From DASRHY01 sp035650275 (lineage in GTDB: Bacteria; Actinomycetota; Actinomycetes; Propionibacteriales; Kribbellaceae): a stretch of DNA of 64,000 nt. Location: contig DASRHY010000158.1 in assembly GCA_035650275.1 (NCBI GenBank), positions 14,507 to 78,506 on the forward strand, in the 5' to 3' direction. The position numbers were made by a program, and so were the translations under genes. Under the pieces are notes generated by a model. It worked only from the letters and a program-made list of their open reading frames with translations. It had not been told where the DNA came from and made no database searches. Positions 17,395-26,850 of the stretch are shown here, piece after piece (the stretch's first letter is position 1; each line of letters opens with the position of its first letter).

Positions 17395-17919
17395 TCAGCG
17401 CTTGGAGTACTGCGGAGCCTTGCGGGCCTTCTTCAGACCGGCCTTCTTCCGCTCCTTGATCCGCGCATCGCGGGTGAGCAGACCGGCCTTCTTCAGCGTC
17501 GGACGGTTCACGTCGACGTCAGCGGCGTTGAGCGCACGGGCCACGCCGAGCTGCAGCGCGCCGGCCTGGCCGGTGATGCCGCCGCCGTTGATCCGCGCGA
17601 TCACGTCGTACGAGCCCTCGAGCCCGGTGGTCACGAACGGCTCGTTCACGATCTGCTGGTGCACCTTGTTCGGGAAGTAGACGTCCAGCGCCTTCCCGTT
17701 GATGGTCCAGTTGCCGGTGCCGGGGACCAGCCGGACACGCGCGACGGCCTCCTTGCGACGGCCGGTGGCGCCCGCGGGGTTGATCACCGCGACCCGGGCG
17801 GCCTCCTTCTGCTCCGGGGTCGGCGAGCTCTCGGTGCTGTAGGCAACCGGTCCCTCGGAGTCGATCGGCACCTCGGTGTCGACGGCGTCGCTGGCCTGCT
17901 CGGTGATGTTCTCGGTCAC
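17395..17919 (-). CDS. rpsI: 30S ribosomal protein S9
   Basis: Small-subunit head protein uS9 whose C-terminal tail reaches the P-site tRNA. 174 residues: about 45 poorly conserved acidic N-terminal residues, then the S9 core from GRRKEAVARV to the invariant basic tail KAPQYSKR. The acidic extension is common in actinobacterial S9 but longer than in E. coli. It is 24 nt downstream of rplM and is followed by glmM. Confidence 0.97.
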   Translation of the reverse strand: MTENITEQASDAVDTEVPIDSEGPVAYSTESSPTPEQKEAARVAVINPAGATGRRKEAVARVRLVPGTGNWTINGKALDVYFPNKVHQQIVNEPFVTTGLEGSYDVIARINGGGITGQAGALQLGVARALNAADVDVNRPTLKKAGLLTRDARIKERKKAGLKKARKAPQYSKR

Positions 17920-17943
17920 GGCGTCTGATGTCCTCTATCGGGC

Positions 17944-18387
17944 TTACTGGGAGATCTGGGTGATCTCGAACGACTTGGGCTGCTGGGCGGTGTGCGGGTG
18001 CTCGGGACCGGCGTACACCTTGAGCTTCTTCAGCATCTTCCGGCCGAGACGGTTCTTCGGGAGCATCCCCCAGACGGCCTTCTCGACGACCTTGCGCGGG
18101 TCGGCGTCCAGGATGTCGCCGACCGGGGTGGCGGACAGGCCGCCCGGGTGACCCGAGTGCCGGTAGACGAGCTTGTCGGTTCGCTTGGTGCCGGACAGCG
18201 CGAGCTTGGAGGCGTTCACGATGACCACGAAGTCACCGCCGTCGACATGCGGCGCGTACGTCGGCTTGTGCTTGCCGCGCAGCAGCGTGGCCGCCTGAAC
18301 GGCGAGCCTACCGAGCACGACGTCTTCTGCGTCGATCACGTGCCACTCACGGGTGACGTCAGCAGGCTTCGGGCTGTACGTGCGCAC
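17944..18387 (-). CDS. rplM: 50S ribosomal protein L13
   Basis: Large-subunit protein uL13, an early assembly protein bound to 23S rRNA. 147 residues, normal length. Recognisable segments are WHVIDAEDVVLGRLA, the YAPHVDGGDFVVI core and the GMLPKNRLGRKMLKKLKVYAG signature. It is first in the rplM-rpsI-glmM operon, with a promoter at 18492-18521. Confidence 0.97.
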   Translation of the reverse strand: MRTYSPKPADVTREWHVIDAEDVVLGRLAVQAATLLRGKHKPTYAPHVDGGDFVVIVNASKLALSGTKRTDKLVYRHSGHPGGLSATPVGDILDADPRKVVEKAVWGMLPKNRLGRKMLKKLKVYAGPEHPHTAQQPKSFEITQISQ

Positions 18388-18491
18388 GGTCGTTGACCTT
18401 CGTTCTCAAGAGGTTGACATTCTGGAAGCTGGCGAGCCCGGGACGGCGTGCCTGAGAGGCGTGCGCAACCGGGAATGCACAACGACCGCCC

Positions 18492-18521
18492 AGAATACCG
18501 GCGCGGCACGCTCCCGGTCAA
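18492..18521 (-). promoter_or_regulatory. rplM-rpsI-glmM promoter
   Basis: On the minus strand, TTGACC (18516-18521), an 18-nt spacer and TATTCT (18492-18497) make a good principal-sigma promoter, giving a leader of about 100 nt before rplM. It is back-to-back with the gltA promoter in a 283-bp gap. Confidence 0.65.
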
Positions 18522-18551
18522 AGTGAGCACGAACGGCGCGCGGGCCCCGGC

Positions 18552-18580
18552 TTGGACTAGAACGCGCTGCGGATTAGCGT
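18552..18580 (+). promoter_or_regulatory. gltA promoter
   Basis: TTGGAC (18552-18557), a 17-nt spacer and TAGCGT (18575-18580) lie about 90 nt before the citrate synthase ATG. GAGGG at about 18661-18665 serves as ribosome binding site. Confidence 0.55.
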
Positions 18581-18670
18581 AGCGGGAAAGATCGCAGTCC
18601 ACATCGCGTCCCGCCGGCGACGATAACCCTCACTCTCCGGCCGCTGACGCCGGCTACGAAGAGGGCCCAC

Positions 18671-19966
<1,296 letters not shown>

Positions 19967-19981
19967 TCACCGCAGATTGGG

Positions 19982-20023
19982 AACGGCCCCGGTCCGGCAG
20001 AGTTGCCGCGGACCGGGGCCGTT
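19982..20023. terminator. bidirectional terminator after gltA
   Basis: A perfect 15-bp G+C-rich stem (19982-19996 with 20009-20023) and a 12-nt loop lie 15 nt after the gltA stop, between convergent genes. There is no U-tract, as is usual for actinobacterial hairpin terminators. Confidence 0.75.
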
Positions 20024-20093
20024 GCTGGTGGTACTGGATCTGCGCGTACGACGCCATCCGCAGGTGCGGCGGTTCCGCTCAGGCCGGCCGAGC

Positions 20094-20537
20094 TCAGGCG
20101 GGCCGGAGCGCCTCGATCAGCGGCTCGAGCTCGCCACGGGCCTTCGCCATCGCCAGGTGGTCGATGTAGTCGCGGGACTCGACGATCTCGCCGTCGCGGA
20201 CCCGGACCACGAACACGCACGCGGCGGCGAACGGTTCACCTGACTCGACCCCGGTGCCGCGGTACTCGAACTCCGCGACGATCACCTCGGGGTCGGTGGT
20301 CTCGTGCACGACGATGTTCTCCGGCCGGAACCGTACGGTGGCCACCCGGGCCCCGGCGGCACCGAAGTGCTTGCGCACGTCGTCACGGGACAGCAGCGGG
20401 TTGTCGCCGTACGGCGACATCGGGTGCCGGACGTCGGTCGTCTCGGCGTACAGCTCGTGTAGCTCGGCGTACCGCCGCTCCGCGACCCCGTTCACCACAC
20501 GCAGGAACACCTCCCGCGGCCCAGGTACTGCAGCCAT
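20094..20537 (-). CDS. SnoaL-like / NTF2-fold protein
   Basis: 147 residues with the NTF2-like cone fold: helices at the N-terminus (PREVFLRVVNGVAERRYAEL), then EFEYRGTG and ACVFVVRVRDGEIVESRDYIDH strands. The family contains polyketide cyclases, dehydratases and ketosteroid isomerases; the reaction here is unknown. AAGGAGAGAG is a strong ribosome binding site. It is divergent from a TetR regulator whose two operators overlap this gene's promoter, so it is very probably the regulator's target and may be induced by a small ligand. Confidence 0.85.
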   Translation of the reverse strand: MAAVPGPREVFLRVVNGVAERRYAELHELYAETTDVRHPMSPYGDNPLLSRDDVRKHFGAAGARVATVRFRPENIVVHETTDPEVIVAEFEYRGTGVESGEPFAAACVFVVRVRDGEIVESRDYIDHLAMAKARGELEPLIEALRPA

Positions 20538-20547
20538 ACTCTCTCTC

Positions 20548-20572
20548 CTTAGTACTGCAACTTAGTACTGCA
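20548..20572. repeat. 12-bp direct repeat in the SnoaL-gene leader
   Basis: CTTAGTACTGCA occurs at 20548-20559 and 20561-20572, one base apart; each copy contains the palindrome AGTACT. The pair lies between the promoter and the ribosome binding site of the minus-strand gene and could bind a second regulator. Confidence 0.6.
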
Positions 20573-20582
20573 CGGATTTAAC

Positions 20583-20627
20583 CGGAGTAGCGACTCCGAA
20601 TATACGGAGCATCGACTCCGGTTACAA
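20583..20627 (-). promoter_or_regulatory. promoter and twin TetR operators between the SnoaL-like gene and tetR
   Basis: On the minus strand, TTGTAA (20622-20627), a 17-nt spacer and TATATT (20599-20604) form the promoter of the SnoaL-like gene. Palindrome CGGAGC-N4-ACTCCG (20605-20620) fills the spacer, and CGGAGT-N4-ACTCCG (20583-20598) lies just downstream of the -10 box. Their centres are 22 bp apart, two helical turns. Binding by the adjacent TetR protein would block transcription and probably also its own. Confidence 0.75.
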
Positions 20628-20655
20628 CCGATCGCTGACACCTGCGAGGATTCCG

Positions 20656-21213
20656 GTGATGACGACGCGACCGTTGCGGGCCGACGCGCGGGACAACCGC
20701 GCACGGATCCTGCGCGCCGGCACCGAGGTGTTCGGCACCGAGGGACCGGCGGCTTCCACCGAGGAGGTGGCGCGGCGTGCCGGGGTCGGGATCGGCACGG
20801 TGTTCCGGCACTTCCCGACCAAGCAGGACCTGCTCAACGCCGTCTTCACCACCCGGCTGGAGCAGCTGCGCGACCGCGCCCGCGAGCTCGCCGCGGCGAC
20901 CGATCCCGGCGAGGCGTTCGACACGTTCTTCCGGGAGGTGGTCGCGGGTGCGCCGAGCAAGCTGGCGATCGCCGAGTCGCTCACCGACCCGACCGGCGCC
21001 GCCGAGGCCGGCAGCGAGCTGCGCGAGGCGTTCGGCGTACTGCTGGAGCGTGCGCAGGCCGCCGGAGCGGTACGACGAGACGTTGCGGCGCCGGAGGTGT
21101 TCGGTCTGATGATCGGCATCTCTCGTGCGACGCGCTCCGCGCTCAGCGAGGCGGCGGTCCGCGACAAGGCTCTCGGGGTCGTCTTCGACGGGCTCACGAC
21201 ACGACACCGATAG
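20656..21213 (+). CDS. TetR-family transcriptional regulator
   Basis: Ligand-responsive repressor, 185 residues. The N-terminal TetR helix-turn-helix spans about residues 10-60 (STEEVARRAGVGIGTVFRHFPTKQDLL); the helical ligand-binding domain follows and resembles the TetR_C_SBD-like group. Start codons GTG 20656 and ATG 20659 are adjacent; AGGA lies about 9 nt upstream. It is divergent from the SnoaL-like gene over a 118-bp region that holds two 16-bp palindromes. Confidence 0.93.
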   Translation: MMTTRPLRADARDNRARILRAGTEVFGTEGPAASTEEVARRAGVGIGTVFRHFPTKQDLLNAVFTTRLEQLRDRARELAAATDPGEAFDTFFREVVAGAPSKLAIAESLTDPTGAAEAGSELREAFGVLLERAQAAGAVRRDVAAPEVFGLMIGISRATRSALSEAAVRDKALGVVFDGLTTRHR

Positions 21214-21270
21214 TTGTCGGCCGTGTGAGCGCGTGATCCGTGTCCTGCCCAGCGACACCGCGGAGCAGGC

Positions 21271-22953
21271 TCAGCGGGCGCGCTGCACCCGGCCCTCGTC
21301 CCAGACCGGCTCGTCGGACTCATAGACCGAGCCGTCCGCGCCGAACACCAGGAACCGGTCGAACCCGCGGGCGAACCAGCGGTCATGGGTGACCGCGAGC
21401 ACGGTGCCATCGAACGCGTCCAGCCCCTCCTCCAGCGCCTCGGCCGACTCGACGTCCAGGTTGTCGGTCGGCTCGTCGAGCAGCAGCAGGGTCGCACCGG
21501 ACAGCTCCAGCAGCAGGATCTGGAACCGCGCCTGCTGGCCGCCGGACAGGCTGTCGAAGGTCTGCTCCGCGGCGTACGCGAGCTCGTAGCGGTCCAGCTT
21601 CCGCGACGCCTGCTCGCGACCCATCCCGTCGCGGTGCTGGTCGCCGCGGTGAAGGATCTCCAGCAGCGTGCGCCCGCTCAGCTCCGGGTGCTCGTGGGTC
21701 TGCGCGAACCAGCCGGGCCGGACCCGGGCGCCGAGCCTGGCCTTGCCGGTGTGGTTCACCGCGGCGATCTCGACCTCTCCGACCGGCTGGTGCTCGACAT
21801 CGGGGTCGCTGCCGCCGACCGCGAGCAGCCGCAGGAAGTGCGACTTGCCGGAGCCGTTCGAGCCGAGCACGGCGACGCGCTCGCGGTACCAGACCTCGAG
21901 GTCGAACGGCTTCATCAGTCCGGTCAGCTCGAGGTTCTCGCAGATCACCGCACGCTTGCCGGTGCGGCCGCCGGTGAGCCGCATGTTCACGTTCTGCTCG
22001 CGCGGGATCGCCTGCGGCGGACCGGCCTCCTCGAACTTGCGCAGCCGGGTCTGCGCCGCCCGGTAGCGCGACGCCATGTCGGAGTTGTACGCCGCCTTCT
22101 GCTTGTACATCAGCATCTGCGCGCGCAGCTTGGCGTGTTCCTCGTCCCAGCGCTTGCGCAGCTCCTCGAACCGCTCGAACCGGTGCGTGCGCGCCTCGTG
22201 GTATGTCGCGAAACCGCCGCCGTGCGTCCACACGGTGTTGCCCGCGGCACCCAGCTCGACGGTGACGATCCGGGTCGCGGTGTTCGCCAGCAGCTGGCGG
22301 TCGTGGCTGATGTAGAGCACGGTCTTCTGGGTCGCGTTCAGCTGTTCCTCCAGCCAGCGCTTGCCCGGCACGTCGAGGTAGTTGTCCGGCTCGTCCAGCA
22401 GCAGCACCTGGTCCGGCCCGCGCAGCAGCGCCTCCAGCACCAGCCGCTTCTGCTCACCCCCGGACAGGGTCCGGACCTGCCGCCACTGGCAGCGGTCGAA
22501 GGAGATGCCGAGCGCGGCCGTCGTACACACGTCCCACAGCACCTCGGCCTCGTACCCGCCGGCCTCACCCCAGTCGGCCACCGCCTGCGCGTACTTCAGC
22601 TGGGTCGGCTCGTCGTCGGCGTCCATCATCGCCAGCTCAGCCGCCTCCAGCTTCGCCGCGGCCTCGCGTACGGCGGGTGGCGCGACGCTTAGCAGCAGGT
22701 CCCGCACCGTGCTCTCGTCCCGGACCGAGCCGACGAACTGGCGCATCACGCCCAGCCCGCCGGAACGGCTGATGCTGCCGCTGTGCGCCTTCAGGTCGTC
22801 GGCGATGATCCGCACCAGCGTGGTCTTGCCGGACCCGTTCGCGCCGACCAGCGCCACCTTGGCGCCGTCGCCGACCCGGAACGTGACGTCGTCCAGCAGC
22901 ACCCGACCGTCCGGGAGCTGGAATCCGATGCCTGCGACGTCCACGTGACCCAT
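21271..22953 (-). CDS. ABC-F family ATP-binding protein
   Basis: 560 residues, two ABC ATPase domains and no membrane segments. Domain 1 has GANGSGKT, LSGGEQ and LLLDEPDNYLD; domain 2 has GSNGSGKS, LSGGQQ and LLLDEPTDNLD. The charged linker between them (about residues 235-320) is the P-site tRNA-interaction motif of ABC-F proteins, which act on the ribosome as translation factors or in ribosome-targeted antibiotic protection. Which role applies cannot be decided from sequence alone. It converges with tetR (57 bp) and has no operon partner. Confidence 0.92.
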   Translation of the reverse strand: MGHVDVAGIGFQLPDGRVLLDDVTFRVGDGAKVALVGANGSGKTTLVRIIADDLKAHSGSISRSGGLGVMRQFVGSVRDESTVRDLLLSVAPPAVREAAAKLEAAELAMMDADDEPTQLKYAQAVADWGEAGGYEAEVLWDVCTTAALGISFDRCQWRQVRTLSGGEQKRLVLEALLRGPDQVLLLDEPDNYLDVPGKRWLEEQLNATQKTVLYISHDRQLLANTATRIVTVELGAAGNTVWTHGGGFATYHEARTHRFERFEELRKRWDEEHAKLRAQMLMYKQKAAYNSDMASRYRAAQTRLRKFEEAGPPQAIPREQNVNMRLTGGRTGKRAVICENLELTGLMKPFDLEVWYRERVAVLGSNGSGKSHFLRLLAVGGSDPDVEHQPVGEVEIAAVNHTGKARLGARVRPGWFAQTHEHPELSGRTLLEILHRGDQHRDGMGREQASRKLDRYELAYAAEQTFDSLSGGQQARFQILLLELSGATLLLLDEPTDNLDVESAEALEEGLDAFDGTVLAVTHDRWFARGFDRFLVFGADGSVYESDEPVWDEGRVQRAR

Positions 22954-23015
22954 GAGCTCCAGTCTGTACGCCGGTTGTCCACAGGCGCGACCCGTTATCC
23001 GGGCATGCCCGGCGT

Positions 23016-24155
23016 TCAGCGGGGCAGCGGGAAGAGCGTGCCGAGCTGGGTCTGAGCGCTCCTTACCGTCAGCGGTCCGGTCATGAAGGTCACCGCGTCG
23101 CGGGTGACACGTCGTACCTCGGTGCCGTTGTCGAACCCGTTGCGCTCCGAGCCGCTGTAGCGCAGGTAGACCTCCCGGACACCGTCCGCAGTGGTCCAGC
23201 GCAGCACGACCACCTCGTCACCGAGCGGCGATCCGCCGGAGGCCGCCCGCGGGTCGCCCTGGCCGGCGTCCGCGGGCGCGTGCCGGATCCGGTCCAGGAT
23301 CGCGGTCGCGGCAGCCGCGGCGTACCGCTGGGACCCGACCAGCGCCGGCAGGCCCGCACCCGTGCGGTCGATGCGGTACTGACAGGCCGAGAGGCCGGTC
23401 ACCCGGGTGTCCCAGGCCAGGCCCTGGGCGGGCCGGACGGGCCGGTCCGCGCTGGCCGGGTGCCGGACCGGGCAGCCGTTCGCGTCGGTCGACACCTGCC
23501 GGATCGAGCCGAGGATGCGGTCACGCAGCACCGCATCCCTCGTCTGCACCTCGATCCGTACGCCGCCGAGCACGCGCACCACGTTGGTCCATCCACCGCC
23601 GAGGGTCTGACGCGCGGTCGTCGCCGCATAGTCGCCGGCCTGGCTGAGCCAGACGTGCTGACCGAGAGCTGCCGCCGGGATGGGGGCCGGGCACTTGACG
23701 TACCCGATCGGGCCGGGACGGCCGACCTCGCCGTCCGGCTGGCCCTGCTTCCCGGCCGGGACGGCGACGCACCACGGGCGGTTCGTCACGCCGTACGACC
23801 AGGTCGCCGGTACCGAGACCTCGATCCCGCCGAACGACTCCCAGCGCCAGCCGCCGCCGGCCGATCCAGACTCCATTCGCGCGTCCGGCACGGCGTTGTC
23901 CTTCGCGGCGCCGTCCGCACCAGCAGCAGTGTTCGGCTCCGCCGTCTCCATCGATGGCAGGCCGTTGGTGGCGATCGCCGACCCGATGGCGACGACGGCG
24001 ACCGCCGCCGCGGCCGCGCCCATCACCCGCTTCCGCCGTCGATGCACGCGCCGGCGGGCGGTACCCGCCAGATCCACGGCGCGGGGTGCGTCGCCCGCGT
24101 GCCGGCGCAGCGCGGTCGCGACCAGGTCGCCCAGCTCGTCATGCTCATCAGTCAT
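23016..24155 (-). CDS. ECF sigma-associated membrane protein of unknown function
   Basis: 379 residues. A cytoplasmic N-terminus (about 1-45, ending in an Arg-rich RRRVHRRRKR stretch), one transmembrane segment (about 46-66) and a large extracytoplasmic region with conserved WSYGVTNRPWC and Cys residues. There is no recognisable zinc anti-sigma motif. It overlaps the sigma gene: ATG 24155 precedes the sigma stop, and GGAGG lies 8 nt upstream of it; an in-frame GTG at 24164 would overlap that ribosome binding site. The position suggests a partner or regulator of the sigma factor. That is inferred from the layout. Confidence 0.75.
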   Translation of the reverse strand: MTDEHDELGDLVATALRRHAGDAPRAVDLAGTARRRVHRRRKRVMGAAAAAVAVVAIGSAIATNGLPSMETAEPNTAAGADGAAKDNAVPDARMESGSAGGGWRWESFGGIEVSVPATWSYGVTNRPWCVAVPAGKQGQPDGEVGRPGPIGYVKCPAPIPAAALGQHVWLSQAGDYAATTARQTLGGGWTNVVRVLGGVRIEVQTRDAVLRDRILGSIRQVSTDANGCPVRHPASADRPVRPAQGLAWDTRVTGLSACQYRIDRTGAGLPALVGSQRYAAAAATAILDRIRHAPADAGQGDPRAASGGSPLGDEVVVLRWTTADGVREVYLRYSGSERNGFDNGTEVRRVTRDAVTFMTGPLTVRSAQTQLGTLFPLPR

Positions 24156-24678
24156 CGTCGTCACCTCCGTTCGTCAGGGCGGTCTTCAACGTCCCGAGTG
24201 CGCGGTACACCCTGGACCGCGCGGTGGCCTCCGCACAGCCGAGCACCTCGCCGATCTCGGCGTACGAGAGCCCTTCGTAGTACCGCAGCACCACCGCCGC
24301 GCGCTGCTGGGTCGGCAGCGTCGCGCACAGCGCCCAGACCGCGTCCGCCTCAGCCCGTTCCCCGGCGCCGTCCGGTGACACCGGCGCGCCGAGGTCCGGT
24401 TCGGCGACCGGCGCCTCGCGGCGCCGGAACCGGCGCCACCAGGACACGTGCGCGTTCACGATCATCCGCCGTACGTACGCGTCCGGGTCGTCGGCGCGGC
24501 GGATCCGCGACCACTTCGCGCAGGCCGTCGTCAGCGCGTCCTGGACGGCGTCCTCGCCGAGCACCGCGTCACCGGTGAGCACGTAGGCGAACCGGAGCAG
24601 GGCATCACCGCGGGCGGCGACCCAGGTCTCGAAGTCGACGTCCGCGGTCTCAGTCCCGTTCTCCACCGCCGTCTGCAT
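24148..24678 (-). CDS. ECF RNA polymerase sigma factor (SigE-type family)
   Basis: 176 residues from ATG 24678. Region 2 (about residues 15-85) includes FAYVLTGDAVLGEDAVQDALTTACAKW, and region 4 (about 115-165) includes LPTQQRAAVVLRYYEGLSYAEIGEVLGC as helix-turn-helix. The acidic tail GGDDDD overlaps the membrane-protein start. The open frame reaches 24750, but that would overlap the divergent gene at 24749 and precedes the conserved region, so the internal ATG is preferred. The target promoters are unknown. Confidence 0.9.
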   Translation of the reverse strand: MQTAVENGTETADVDFETWVAARGDALLRFAYVLTGDAVLGEDAVQDALTTACAKWSRIRRADDPDAYVRRMIVNAHVSWWRRFRRREAPVAEPDLGAPVSPDGAGERAEADAVWALCATLPTQQRAAVVLRYYEGLSYAEIGEVLGCAEATARSRVYRALGTLKTALTNGGDDDD

Positions 24679-24748
24679 GGCCGCGACTGCCTCCACACCC
24701 AGAGGACGCCTGTCCGGCCGGGTTCGTTGCACCGTAGCCTGGTCGGCC

Positions 24749-25168
24749 ATGGACTACGACACCGTGGATGCCGAGGTCCGCGAGCTGGCGCACAAGCTCA
24801 GCGACCCCGACGACCCCGCCCTCGCCACGGAGACAGCCCGGCTCACCGAGCTCGCCGAGCAGATCGCCGACGAGGTCTGGCGGGAGCGCGCGCTCGCCCG
24901 GGTACGGCGGCTGCCCGACCTGATCGCCGGCCCGCAGACCGGCACCAGTCCGCAGTACGACGAGGCGTCCGCGCTGGTCGCCGAGGCGCTGGGCGCGACC
25001 GGTTCGCCTGCCGAGCGGATCGAGCAGGCGGAACGAACCGCCGCCACCGTGGCCGGGCTGGCCGACCAGGCGCCGGCGCCGGAGTCCGGCACGATCCTGC
25101 GGATGAACAGCGCCCTGGCCCGGTTGATCGAGGAGCTACGGATCGAAGAGCAGCGCGCGGAGGCCTGA
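24749..25168 (+). CDS. hypothetical helical protein
   Basis: 139 residues, not recognised. It is rich in Ala, Glu and Arg and looks largely alpha-helical; there is no signal peptide or membrane segment. ATG 24749 is chosen because a TAGCCT -10 box (24735-24740) sits 8 nt before it and no ribosome binding site is visible, suggesting a leaderless message. It stops 4 nt before the HEAAH protein gene and is almost certainly co-transcribed with it, so the two products may work together. Confidence 0.7.
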   Translation: MDYDTVDAEVRELAHKLSDPDDPALATETARLTELAEQIADEVWRERALARVRRLPDLIAGPQTGTSPQYDEASALVAEALGATGSPAERIEQAERTAATVAGLADQAPAPESGTILRMNSALARLIEELRIEEQRAEA

Positions 25169-25172
25169 CCGG

Positions 25173-26237
25173 ATGACCAGCCGGAAGGGCGCGGCGCTCG
25201 ACCCGCGCTCGCCCGAGTACCAATGGGTGGCGCGGGTGATCCGGTCCGTCGAACGCCGTACCGGCTCGCCGACCCGCTGGAACGGCACGGTGTACGAGGA
25301 GGAGAACCAGAACTTCCTCGGCGCCGCGCACCCCGACGGCAGCATGACGCTCAACCTCGCGAAGGTCCTCGACCCGGTACGGATCGCCTACACGGCCGGC
25401 CGCCCGCTCAGCCCGGACGAGGAGTTCCGCGCCCGGGACGCGGTGGTCACCGTCGTGCACGAGGCGGCGCACCTGTGCTCGCGGCCCGGCGACGAGGCTG
25501 TGCGCGGCTCGCATCCGGCGCACGACGTGGCCGGGCGCACTCTCGAGGAAGGCCTGATCGAGAACTGGGCACACGAGAACGTCGACAGCGTGATCTACGA
25601 CGTCGGTCTGGACCGGACCGCCCCGGGCGTACTCAACCATCGCGGGACCGATGCGTACCCGGGCTACTCCGGCGCGGCCCGCGAGCTGGTGGACGGCCTG
25701 GCCCGGCGCAGCGGCCAGCTGTCCAGCGACCAGGTGGCCAGGCAGCTGGTCCGGACCGACCGGTCGCAGCGCTGGAACGCCGCCGCGGACCTCGTCATCG
25801 ACAACCGGTTCGCCGGCCTGATGCCGGAGGAGCACCGGCAGACCGTCCGGCACCAGCTCGTCGCGCCGATGCGGATGGCGTTCGCGGCAGTCCAGGCGAT
25901 GCAGCAGGACCGCAGCCTGGTCGGTGCCGTGAAACGCGTCCGCTCCCGGCGGGCGACGATCAGTGCGCTCGGTGCGCTGGACGCGGCCGTGACCCGGATC
26001 GAGCAGCATTACCGGGACTGGCACTGGCAGCAGGCGCAGCAGACCCGGCCGGACGTCGAGCAGCAGGCCCGCCGCGAGCAGCAGCGCAGCGAGTTCCAGC
26101 CGGCGCCGTACCGCGAGGGCCGGAAGCGGAAACGCCGCTGGATCCTGCCGCAGGGAGGCCGGCAACCTGCCGGGCAACCGCAACGGGTCCCGCCACCGGG
26201 CGAGCAGCAGACGCGCTGGCGACGCCGACGCGGGTGA
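25173..26237 (+). CDS. putative HEAAH zinc metalloprotease-like protein
   Basis: 354 residues, no family recognised. VVHEAAH (about residues 93-99) is an HExxH zinc site in a hydrophobic helix, and EEGLIENWAHEN about 25-30 residues later offers a third glutamate ligand, the gluzincin pattern. There is no signal peptide, so it probably acts in the cytoplasm. The C-terminal 60 residues are Arg/Gln-rich and likely disordered or nucleic-acid binding. It forms a two-gene unit with the preceding helical protein. The function, and whether it is an active peptidase, are unknown. Confidence 0.65.
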   Translation: MTSRKGAALDPRSPEYQWVARVIRSVERRTGSPTRWNGTVYEEENQNFLGAAHPDGSMTLNLAKVLDPVRIAYTAGRPLSPDEEFRARDAVVTVVHEAAHLCSRPGDEAVRGSHPAHDVAGRTLEEGLIENWAHENVDSVIYDVGLDRTAPGVLNHRGTDAYPGYSGAARELVDGLARRSGQLSSDQVARQLVRTDRSQRWNAAADLVIDNRFAGLMPEEHRQTVRHQLVAPMRMAFAAVQAMQQDRSLVGAVKRVRSRRATISALGALDAAVTRIEQHYRDWHWQQAQQTRPDVEQQARREQQRSEFQPAPYREGRKRKRRWILPQGGRQPAGQPQRVPPPGEQQTRWRRRRG

Positions 26238-26238
26238 C

Positions 26239-26850
26239 TCAGCCCGGCGTGACCCGCAGCACCCGGAAGCCCTTCGCGCTGGCGTGCCGGGTGCAGCCGA
26301 ACCCCTGCTCGATCAGCCAGCGCTGCAACGAGTCGGCGCCGAGGTTCTTGCCGACCACCAGCCAGGCGATCCCACCGGGCGCGAGCCGTGGCAACCAGGT
26401 CAGCAGCATCCGGTGCAGCTCCGGCTTGCCGATCCGGATCGCGGGGTTCGACCAGATCTGGTCGAACCGGACGTCACCGGGTACGTCGTCCGGCAGCGCT
26501 GGGTGCAGCCGGTCCGCGACCTGCAGCCGGGACGCGTTCTCGGCGGTCAGCTGCAGCGCCCGCTGGTTCACGTCCACCGCCCACACGTCGGCTGCGGGCG
26601 ACTCGACGGCGAGCGCGCAGCCGATCGGGCCGTAGCCGCAACCCAGGTCGAGATAGGTGCCCCCGGCCCCTTCTTCGAGCCGCGGCGGGTCGACCTCGCG
26701 CAGCAGCACCGACGTACCGAGGTCCAGCCGGTCGCGGGAGAACACCCCGGACGCGGTGACGAACTCGTAGTCGCGGTTCCAGATCCGGGCCGGTACGACC
26801 CGTCGTACCTCGTCCGAGGACGGTTGCGCGGAGAAGTACTGCTCAGCCAC
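26239..26850 (-). CDS. class I SAM-dependent methyltransferase (RsmC-like)
   Basis: 203 residues, the small MTS/RsmC family, which methylates guanine N2 in 16S rRNA in known members. The SAM-binding motif is YLDLGCGYGPIG (about residues 65-76). Motif IV reads SNPAIR where the family usually has NPPF/NPPI/NPPY, so the active-site loop is altered. It overlaps truA by 8 bp, and both are RNA-modification genes, supporting an rRNA or tRNA substrate. It ends one base from the convergent HEAAH gene. Confidence 0.85.
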   Translation of the reverse strand: MAEQYFSAQPSSDEVRRVVPARIWNRDYEFVTASGVFSRDRLDLGTSVLLREVDPPRLEEGAGGTYLDLGCGYGPIGCALAVESPAADVWAVDVNQRALQLTAENASRLQVADRLHPALPDDVPGDVRFDQIWSNPAIRIGKPELHRMLLTWLPRLAPGGIAWLVVGKNLGADSLQRWLIEQGFGCTRHASAKGFRVLRVTPG

